From: 1-14-0-10-45-29 sp964532715
Lineage (GTDB): Archaea > Micrarchaeota > Micrarchaeia > Anstonellales > Anstonellaceae
NCBI GenBank assembly: GCA_964532715.1
Contig: CAZHIX010000013.1
Location: 1 to 25,735 of the forward strand
Direction of reading: 5' to 3'
DNA length: 25,735 bases
Made by a program: the position numbers and the translations under genes. Below, piece after piece: positions 7,319-13,312 of the stretch (positions are counted from its first letter, which is position 1; every line of letters begins with the position of its first letter). The notes below the pieces were generated by a model, which saw nothing but the letters and a program-made list of their open reading frames with translations, did not search any database and had not been told where the DNA came from.

Positions 7319-7356
7319 ACCCCTTAGGGGGTTTTCCCCCATTTTTTTATTTTTTA
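7317..7356 (+). terminator. S-layer gene terminator with two alternative hairpins
   Basis: AAACCCC (7317-7323) pairs with GGGGTTT (7328-7334) around the loop TTAG, overlapping the TAA stop. GGGGG (7327-7331) can instead pair with CCCCC (7336-7340). A T-rich tract follows at 7342-7356. The two hairpins share the G run and cannot both form. Confidence 0.75.
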
Positions 7357-7397
7357 AGTCTGATTTTGTAGAATTTTGTTGTAATTAGAATAAACAT

Positions 7398-7410
7398 AAG
7401 TTTATATTTC
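7398..7410 (+). promoter_or_regulatory. TATA box of the PEGA-protein gene
   Basis: AAGTTTATATTTC is centred near 7404, predicting a start near 7430 and a leader of about 25 nt that contains GGTGAT (7444-7449), the ribosome-binding site for the ATG at 7455. Confidence 0.5.
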
Positions 7411-7454
7411 AAATCACACATAGTTTAACTAAAATAGACACGTGGTGATGTGAA

Positions 7455-8450
7455 ATGAAGATGAATTATTTAGTAATGCTCGCACTTGTTTTAGTATCAA
7501 CAATATTTGCAAGTGGAACATACACAATTGAAACTACGCCTCAAACGGCAAATGTTTTTGTGCATGGTCTTGGACAGGCATCAGGATATTATAATCAATG
7601 CACAGCACAGATTTGCACTGATTATGTAGAAAATGGACAGTATTTAGCAATAATTGTAAATGAAGGATATTACACTCAGACTCAATTTTTTGATGTAAAT
7701 GACAATAATGCGACTTTTAACATAGAACTTGAAGTGATACCTGCAAGCATAACTGTAAATACAATTCCAGCAGGCGCACAAGTAAAAATAAATGGATTAG
7801 ATGAACTTTCAGGGTTCCAACAGATATCTATAACTCCAGCTAATTTTGAACAGTTAGAACCGGGAAGATATGTTGTACGCATAACTATGGACGGCTATGA
7901 GAACTACATGAAAATTGTAGAAACTCATGCAAATCAAAACACATTAGTTGAACACGAGCTTGTACCAATAGAACCTCAAACCCAAAGTGGACAGATTGGA
8001 GTATTTTCAACCCCAAGTGGAGCAACAATTCAAATATATGGAATTAAAGAGCTTGGAGGAGTGTATTACACCTCAACTACACCATATGTAAATGCAAATT
8101 TGACTGCAGGTCAATATTTGGTAAGATTATCACTTAGTGGATATGAGAACTACGCACAAACCTACCAGATAACCACAGGACAAATAACAATAGTAAATCA
8201 CACGATGATAGCACTTCCACCAATTCAAACTGGAAACTTTAATATAGATACATATCCAAGTGGTGCAAACCTGATAGTATATGGACAAGGACAGACCATA
8301 AATGGAGTTGCCCCATACGCGTATCAAAATGCAACAACCGGTTTGAGAATGCTAAAAGCTACTTTGGCAGGATTTAAAATGACATCAAAAATATTCTTAG
8401 TGACCCCAGGTCAAACCACAGATGTCTTAGTAAACATGACTCCCAACTAA
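7455..8450 (+). CDS. Secreted protein with four PEGA repeats
   Basis: A 331-aa protein with a signal peptide (MKMNYLVMLALVLVSTIFAS) and then four consecutive beta-rich PEGA-type repeats, beginning about residues 22, 97, 178 and 260. Each starts with a strand ending in TxPxxAxVxxxG, such as NTIPAGAQVKING, and closes with a GRYVVRITMDGYENY-like segment; repeats 2 and 3 are the best conserved (GYENYMK and GYENYAQ). PEGA domains are small extracellular modules often linked to S-layer or cell-wall attachment. No membrane anchor is seen at the C-terminus. It follows the S-layer gene with its own promoter and terminator, so a cell-surface role is inferred. The start is set by GGTGAT 5 nt upstream. 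Confidence 0.88.
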   Translation: MKMNYLVMLALVLVSTIFASGTYTIETTPQTANVFVHGLGQASGYYNQCTAQICTDYVENGQYLAIIVNEGYYTQTQFFDVNDNNATFNIELEVIPASITVNTIPAGAQVKINGLDELSGFQQISITPANFEQLEPGRYVVRITMDGYENYMKIVETHANQNTLVEHELVPIEPQTQSGQIGVFSTPSGATIQIYGIKELGGVYYTSTTPYVNANLTAGQYLVRLSLSGYENYAQTYQITTGQITIVNHTMIALPPIQTGNFNIDTYPSGANLIVYGQGQTINGVAPYAYQNATTGLRMLKATLAGFKMTSKIFLVTPGQTTDVLVNMTPN

Positions 8451-8464
8451 GGGAGTTTTTTTTT
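8439..8464 (+). terminator. PEGA-gene terminator
   Basis: ACTCCC (8439-8444) pairs with GGGAGT (8451-8456) around a loop that holds the TAA stop, followed by an unbroken T run to 8464. Confidence 0.8.
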
Positions 8465-8580
8465 GTTTTAACAAAGTTGAATATCATGAATTTTGATCAA
8501 GTGAGAAGAATAGAGTAATTGAACAATAAATACTTCTGATGAATTTTGAGAGTTTGAGATATTTTTAATCAGATTTGCTA

Positions 8581-8749
8581 AAAGAGCACTAAAAGCCATA
8601 AATGGCTTTAGTACGCAATTTGTTAATGACAAATCACAGCCGGCGCTGATGCGCCGTCGTGTCTTCAATCGCTTACGCGCCCAAAGATGCACGATGTCAG
8701 TTATACAGGCACACAAATGACTTGAATAAACACTCGGAAATACGCTCAT
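8581..8749 (-). ncRNA. Candidate structured RNA (or 93-aa leaderless ORF)
   Basis: A minus-strand TATA box (TTTATAAA, 8771-8778) predicts transcription from about 8749. The RNA would include CGGCGC/GCGCCG with a 4-nt loop (8641-8656), ATTTGT/ACAAAT (8618-8634) and AAAGCCAT/ATGGCTTT (8592-8609) in a row. I recognise no SRP RNA, RNase P or C/D-box signature. The ATG of the 93-codon frame coincides with the predicted start, so a leaderless protein is the competing reading. The 3' end is unknown. Confidence 0.3.
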
Positions 8750-8770
8750 CGTCTAAAAACAATTTTTGTT

Positions 8771-8778
8771 TATAAACT
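8771..8778 (-). promoter_or_regulatory. TATA box, minus strand
   Basis: TTTATAAA, centred about 25 nt from position 8749 on the minus strand, where a transcript would begin. It faces away from the ATPase promoter. Confidence 0.4.
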
Positions 8779-8803
8779 TATCGTTAATGGCAAAAACGAT
8801 GAG

Positions 8804-8813
8804 TATTTAAATA
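8804..8813 (+). promoter_or_regulatory. TATA box of the AAA_14 ATPase gene
   Basis: TATTTAAATA is centred 26-27 nt upstream of the ATG at 8835, predicting a leaderless mRNA. Confidence 0.6.
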
Positions 8814-8834
8814 AGCAATGATACTAAAAACGAT

Positions 8835-10214
8835 ATGGAAGACATGATTTTGCCGATTTTAGCAAAACAAAATATATGGTGGGAAGGTAGAATCAAAGAT
8901 GATGCTCATTTGAGAAGATGGGAATCTATGACAAAACGATGGATTCCATTCCAACTTGAACAAATATCGACTCAACCGTTTTCACTAAACATAATTATAG
9001 GACCAAGACAGACTGGCAAAACAACTTTGATTAAATTTGCTATATCAAAGCTTATTGATTTTTATGGCATGACACAAGAGGATGCAGCTGTNNNNNNNNN
9101 NTTAAGATGTGACGAAATAACAGACTCGACAGAGCTTAGAAAAATTATTGAAACTTTTTTTGCATATGCTAACACAAAAAAAACATATTTATTTTTAGAT
9201 GAGATTACACAAGTACAAGGTTGGGAAAATACAGTTAAGGGATTTGTAGATGACGGAGATTTTTTACAGGCAGTAGTAACAATCAGTGGCTCAAATGCAT
9301 TTTCATTGCAAAAAGGTGCGGAATTATTTCCCGGAAGAAGAGGATACGGTAAAGATATACGTGTTTTGCCTCTGAGCTTCAGGCAATACTTGCAGATAGC
9401 TCAACCGAAACTTATTGAAAAAATTCCGCAGGCAAGCAGTATAGATATTGAAAACGAAACAATAGAACCTGTGCTTTTACACATGAAACAATTGCAAAAA
9501 CATCTTTACGATTACATGCAGTGCGGAGGTTTTCCGCTTGCGGTTAATTCATATTTGCAGAATTTGAAAGTAGAGGAACAAGCAAAAGAAGTATATATGA
9601 GCTGGTTAATCGGGGATATACTAAAGGCAAAAAAAAGCGACAGGATGGCAAGAGAAATATTAAAAGTCATGCTCTCAAAAATGCCCACACCCGTATCGTG
9701 GGAAGCAATAGCACAAGAAACCTCAATAAAAACCGCACAAACAGTTGCATCATATGTAGAACTCTTTGAACAATTGTTTGTAGTATTACCGCTTTATCAT
9801 ATTGAACCGAACAAAAAAACTATTGAATTTGCAAAGAATAAAAAGTTACACTTGTTTGACCCATTATTGTATCATATTGTTGAAGAATGGTGTATGCAAC
9901 CTATTTTAGCAAAAACACAATTATTAGCAGAAGCGATTTTAGCTGTGCATGTTGCAAGATTTTTATCTGAGAAAAAAATTGTGCGTAGAATGTCGGATAA
10001 TGTCGGTTTTTGGAAAAACGGGTATGAAATAGACGTAGTTGCACTGCAACCGCAAAAAAAACCGATAGGCTATGAAATGAAATGGTCGGATAAAAAGGAA
10101 TTGTTTAGAGTCAAAAAAGGAGCGGTAGGGGAGCTAAGATACATATCAAAAAACTATTACAATGAGCAAAAACCTAAGGTCATTCCATTGGCAGTTTTTC
10201 TATCAATGCTTTAG
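8835..10214 (+). CDS. AAA_14/DUF4143-type ATPase (with assembly gap)
   Basis: About 459 aa. The P-loop is IIGPRQTGKTTL (residues 54-65) and Walker B is YLFLDEITQVQGW (118-130). The C-terminal half carries the DUF4143 pattern, ending in a PD-(D/E)XK-like stretch GYEIDVVAL...KPIGYEMKW (about 396-417). These are standalone STAND/ORC-related P-loop ATPases common in archaea, whose biological role is mostly unknown; some act as DNA-linked or toxin-like factors. Ten N bases at 9092-9101 fall inside the ATPase domain (residues 86-89). The frame is continuous across them only if the true gap preserves the frame, so the local sequence is unreliable. Leaderless start from the TATA spacing. Confidence 0.85.
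   Translation: MEDMILPILAKQNIWWEGRIKDDAHLRRWESMTKRWIPFQLEQISTQPFSLNIIIGPRQTGKTTLIKFAISKLIDFYGMTQEDAAXXXXLRCDEITDSTELRKIIETFFAYANTKKTYLFLDEITQVQGWENTVKGFVDDGDFLQAVVTISGSNAFSLQKGAELFPGRRGYGKDIRVLPLSFRQYLQIAQPKLIEKIPQASSIDIENETIEPVLLHMKQLQKHLYDYMQCGGFPLAVNSYLQNLKVEEQAKEVYMSWLIGDILKAKKSDRMAREILKVMLSKMPTPVSWEAIAQETSIKTAQTVASYVELFEQLFVVLPLYHIEPNKKTIEFAKNKKLHLFDPLLYHIVEEWCMQPILAKTQLLAEAILAVHVARFLSEKKIVRRMSDNVGFWKNGYEIDVVALQPQKKPIGYEMKWSDKKELFRVKKGAVGELRYISKNYYNEQKPKVIPLAVFLSML
9092..9101. other. Assembly gap (10 N)
   Basis: Ten undetermined bases inside the ATPase gene, probably a scaffold placeholder whose real length is unknown. Conserved sequence resumes directly after it (LRCDE), so little is likely to be missing. 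Confidence 0.95.
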
Positions 10215-10226
10215 TCAAACAAATAA

Positions 10227-10235
10227 TTATTTAAA
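10227..10235 (+). promoter_or_regulatory. TATA box of the surface-protein operon
   Basis: TTATTTAAA is centred about 27 nt upstream of the ATG at 10258. This supports that start over the upstream in-frame ATG at 10162, which lies inside the ATPase gene. Confidence 0.55.
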
Positions 10236-10257
10236 CAACAACAAACAAACGATATAC

Positions 10258-12330
10258 ATGCGACCAGGATATAGATTTGGCTTAATGGCATTTGTGTTGC
10301 TGTTTTCATGTGCGGTTTATGCGTTTGACATAAACGACTATCTTTATGCAGATGAAACAGGTGCGACGATTACGTCTGAACAGTTAGATATTTCAGGCAC
10401 TACAACTTACGAGTTGTACTACGTAAATTCCAACCCAGTAATGATAACTGCGGATGGAAATATAATTGAAGATCAAACTATAATTGAGCAAATACTTACT
10501 GAACATTACTCAAGCACTGCACTTCCATCAGAGCAAGAAATGAGCGAATTAAAAGCACTTATACAAAAATTTCAGGATAGCAGAGATTACAAACTTACAA
10601 AATATGGCAAAGGAGCAGAAGAATTATGTTTACAAGAAACATATCTTAGCACATACGATTGCAATACTGCTTCAAGTTGTATGGCAGCTACGATGAAATG
10701 TTACATACACATACAAAACGGGGGAGGAAGTTGCTATGAAGAACTCTTGGCTCCACTTTTTTACAATTATAGAACAGAAGTAGATAAGATGAACACTGCA
10801 ACCAAGTCAATTGATTCGTTGATTAGTGGTTTGAGTGTGAACAATGCAAATGAGAATTTTAATCAGATTAAAGCTGAGCTTTTGAAATTAAAAGAATCTG
10901 CATCAAATATCGCAAAAAGTAATCTTGGAGGATTAGATGAGGCTATTCCAAGTTCAGATGCTTTTGGTCTTTGCTCGGTATCACATTTGGAGATTAGCGC
11001 GCTTAGTAGTGCAGAATCAAAAGTATCTCAAATGCAATCAGAAATTGGTTCAATAAGCACAATTGCAACAGAGGCAAATACTATCGCACAAAATACACAC
11101 GACAGAGTAACATACAAAAAGAATGCAGTTTTGCTTGATGCATGGAAACCAAAATGGGATGCGTTCAAAACAAAATATGACGAGTTGTATCAAAAATCAC
11201 TTACACATTCTACATATGTAAAAGACTCGCAGTTTACAATACAATTTAACAAAATGGATAATGCATACGAATCAATGCAGACAAGAATGACAAGTCTGAA
11301 TTTTGATGGTGTAGAAAAAGATATGTCTGATTTAGACGACACAGTCATTGCATTAGATAATTATTTCAAACAAAACACAGAGTTTGAATATGAGAAAACA
11401 ATAGAAGCCGAAGATGATGCAACAGATTCAATCATATATGCAAAGTACAACGTAAGACAAGATGATAGCACAAGTGTTGAAGCATATAATTTACTTGTGA
11501 GTAAAAAGGCAGAAATAGACTCAAGATTTAACCCACCAATGACTCAAGACCAGTATGAACAATTAAGTGTTGAATATCAATCTTTGCAAAAAGAAGCACA
11601 GATGTATATACAATCACAAACAGAAATAGCCAAATCAATTTCATCAGCAGGTGGAGCATTTGGGCAAACTGCAATAGGTGCAGTATTTGCGTTTAGCGAT
11701 GCGATATACACAATGCCGGCAGAACAAAAAGAATCAATTGCACCAGTTATTCCACCCGCGATGCTTTTACTCATAGATTTAGCGATAATATCAATTTTAG
11801 TAGTGATATTTGTAGGTGTTGCCGTAAAATTCAAATACGTCTTTAGAAAGAGAGCAGTTCTTGGAGTTTGGATATTGTTGCTTTTGGCATTTTTATTCAT
11901 ACTTGCAACAGGTTCAATTACGATGTATATTATGGTGGATCAATCGGCTCAATCATCCACATTACAAGAATTTACAGGTGTTTTGGCAAATTCACAAGTA
12001 ACATATGTGATTGTAAATAAAGAGGGATTGAACGAAGACCAATCAAAGGCAATGTTAAGCTGTGCACAAACGATCGCAAAACAGCTTCAGAGTGGATATG
12101 AAGAACCAACAGAGATTTTACAAATTGATGGAACAAATTGTATATACAATGAAAAAACAATGAATGCGCAAGATTGCCTTAGTCTGCCAGCAACTAATCC
12201 GACAATTAGAATGGATTATGATTCAGAACAACAAGGCGCTCAGTTTTATACAATATATCAAAAAAGAGCAAATGTGTATGGAGATACCGCATATTATCAA
12301 AGATGTGAAATAGGAAATGTTCTAAACTAA
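10258..12330 (+). CDS. Large secreted coiled-coil membrane protein, unrecognised
   Basis: A 690-aa protein that I do not recognise. It has a signal peptide (MRPGYRFGLMAFVLLFSCAV, cut near YA/FDIN), then a cysteine-rich stretch (about residues 120-162, six Cys including CNTASSCMAATMKC), then a long helical region with coiled-coil character to about 490. Two membrane helices follow (about 502-524 and 532-560), joined by a short basic loop (KFKYVFRKRA) that would be cytoplasmic. The last 130 residues form a second external domain with several cysteines. The layout implies both large domains outside the cell and a hairpin in the membrane. The next gene starts 13 nt later and its external part resembles this C-terminal domain. 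An envelope complex is inferred. Confidence 0.75.
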   Translation: MRPGYRFGLMAFVLLFSCAVYAFDINDYLYADETGATITSEQLDISGTTTYELYYVNSNPVMITADGNIIEDQTIIEQILTEHYSSTALPSEQEMSELKALIQKFQDSRDYKLTKYGKGAEELCLQETYLSTYDCNTASSCMAATMKCYIHIQNGGGSCYEELLAPLFYNYRTEVDKMNTATKSIDSLISGLSVNNANENFNQIKAELLKLKESASNIAKSNLGGLDEAIPSSDAFGLCSVSHLEISALSSAESKVSQMQSEIGSISTIATEANTIAQNTHDRVTYKKNAVLLDAWKPKWDAFKTKYDELYQKSLTHSTYVKDSQFTIQFNKMDNAYESMQTRMTSLNFDGVEKDMSDLDDTVIALDNYFKQNTEFEYEKTIEAEDDATDSIIYAKYNVRQDDSTSVEAYNLLVSKKAEIDSRFNPPMTQDQYEQLSVEYQSLQKEAQMYIQSQTEIAKSISSAGGAFGQTAIGAVFAFSDAIYTMPAEQKESIAPVIPPAMLLLIDLAIISILVVIFVGVAVKFKYVFRKRAVLGVWILLLLAFLFILATGSITMYIMVDQSAQSSTLQEFTGVLANSQVTYVIVNKEGLNEDQSKAMLSCAQTIAKQLQSGYEEPTEILQIDGTNCIYNEKTMNAQDCLSLPATNPTIRMDYDSEQQGAQFYTIYQKRANVYGDTAYYQRCEIGNVLN

Positions 12331-12342
12331 GAGGGAACATAT

Positions 12343-12987
12343 ATGGTAAATAGTGAAAAAAAACATCAAGAAAAAAAAGAGGACGCCCAAAGTATGCAAG
12401 ATGCAAAAGAAAAAGAACAGGTGATTTCACAAAAGCCAAAAAGATTTGAGCTGACTAAAAATCAAAAAATTGCGCTTATTGGTGGGCTTATAGTCATAGT
12501 TGTAGTTCTTGCAATAACAATACTTTTTGCAGAAACTGACGATAGCGCAAAGCAGTTTTCAGACTTTTTATATCTTTCAAATAAAAGCGGAATAATAATG
12601 GATATACGTAATGCACCAAATACATCTATGAATTCAATAATAATGCAGTGCGGAGTGAATTTAATATCAGATGGATTTTTTGCAAAAACAAATAAAGACT
12701 TGTTGATATATGCATGTGATGATATGGGTTGCGTGTCAAACTTAGCATTGCAAAATGCTACGAATCAACAACAAAATGATACACAAACAAATCAAACATC
12801 ACAGACTAATACAACAGACATAATTGTTCCTTTTGATGTTGCACTAAAAGATATGAGCTCGCGCGCATATTTTCACATAATGTATGACCAAGAAGAAAAG
12901 AAATTATTTCATTCAACATACGCATTAGTTTACCTAAATGCAACAAGCGACCCTACACAGTGCAAACTTGATATAAAAGTTGAATAG
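12343..12987 (+). CDS. Single-pass membrane protein, partner of the upstream gene
   Basis: A 214-aa protein that I do not recognise. A charged, coiled N-terminus (about 42 residues, Lys/Glu/Gln-rich) is followed by one membrane helix (IALIGGLIVIVVVLAITILF, about 44-63) and an external domain. The external domain has cysteines (MQCGVN, YACDDMGC, QCKLDI) and a Gln/Asn/Thr-rich linker (about 142-162). Its pattern, an opening FxxFL segment, a central Cys, a closing YFxIMYDxE...YALVYL...CxLDI, resembles the last 130 residues of the upstream protein (QFYTIYQKRANVYG...RCEI), which suggests a duplicated domain. GAGGGA at 12331-12336 is the ribosome-binding site. The two genes form an operon ended by the hairpin at 13007-13027. 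Confidence 0.7.
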   Translation: MVNSEKKHQEKKEDAQSMQDAKEKEQVISQKPKRFELTKNQKIALIGGLIVIVVVLAITILFAETDDSAKQFSDFLYLSNKSGIIMDIRNAPNTSMNSIIMQCGVNLISDGFFAKTNKDLLIYACDDMGCVSNLALQNATNQQQNDTQTNQTSQTNTTDIIVPFDVALKDMSSRAYFHIMYDQEEKKLFHSTYALVYLNATSDPTQCKLDIKVE

Positions 12988-13006
12988 ATAATACGCAAGG
13001 ATAAAT

Positions 13007-13040
13007 TTGCTTGCAAAGTGCAAGCAAGACTTCTTATTTT
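13007..13040 (+). terminator. Terminator of the surface-protein operon
   Basis: TTGCTTGC (13007-13014) and GCAAGCAA (13020-13027) form a perfect 8-bp stem with a 5-nt loop AAAGT, followed by a T-rich tract (TTCTTATTTTT). Confidence 0.65.
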
Positions 13041-13213
13041 TGACCATTTTTTCTAAACACGCTATTTTTTGTCGTACTTAACAGTAACTATTCAAAAAAA
13101 TACATTGTACAAAATAGATTCAACAAGATGCATACATTTCACTGAAACGATTTAGTAAGATGTAGATTTCCTGAATATTTGCAAAAAAAATCGTAAAGTT
13201 CAAAGGATTTGAT
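13041..13213. other. Spacer, nothing recognised
   Basis: AT-rich stretch between the operon terminator and the small ORF. It contains two imperfect copies of an AAGATG...TTTC...CTGAA motif (13126-13145 and 13157-13175); their C-box-like parts are too degenerate to call a C/D sRNA. Confidence 0.4.
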
Positions 13214-13312
13214 ATGGAGCACCGACTTATTTTTACGCAACCGGGTAAATTAGACGACATTAGACGACCGCTATTTTTTGCAGGGATGCTAGACTACGAA
13301 GAATTTCACTAA
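13214..13312 (+). CDS. Possible 32-aa small protein
   Basis: ATG at 13214 opens a 32-codon frame ending in TAA at 13310-13312, with the composition of a real protein (MEHRLIFTQPGKLDDIRRP, then FFAGMLDYEEFH). It converges on the release-factor gene and overlaps its stop by 4 bases. A short direct repeat TTAGACGAC lies inside it (13249-13257 and 13259-13267). No strong ribosome-binding site or TATA box at the usual spacing was found. I do not recognise the product. Confidence 0.3.
   Translation: MEHRLIFTQPGKLDDIRRPLFFAGMLDYEEFH

Larger units (their letters stand above)
8465..8834. other. Spacer with hairpins and two divergent promoters
   Basis: About 370 bases without a secure protein gene. 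It holds three successive hairpins (8589-8611, 8618-8634, 8641-8656), locally raised GC content at 8636-8705, a minus-strand TATA box at 8771-8778, a plus-strand TATA box at 8804-8813, and inverted copies of ACGATGAG (8746-8753 and 8796-8803). A 93-codon minus-strand frame (8468-8749) spans most of it, but its Cys/Ser/His/Arg-rich product does not look like a typical protein. Confidence 0.55.

Noticed and set aside
13124..13175. C/D-box small RNA
   Set aside because: Two CTGA boxes with roughly suitable spacing are present, but the C and C' boxes (AGATGC, AGATGT) miss the UGAUGA consensus and no closing stem is seen.
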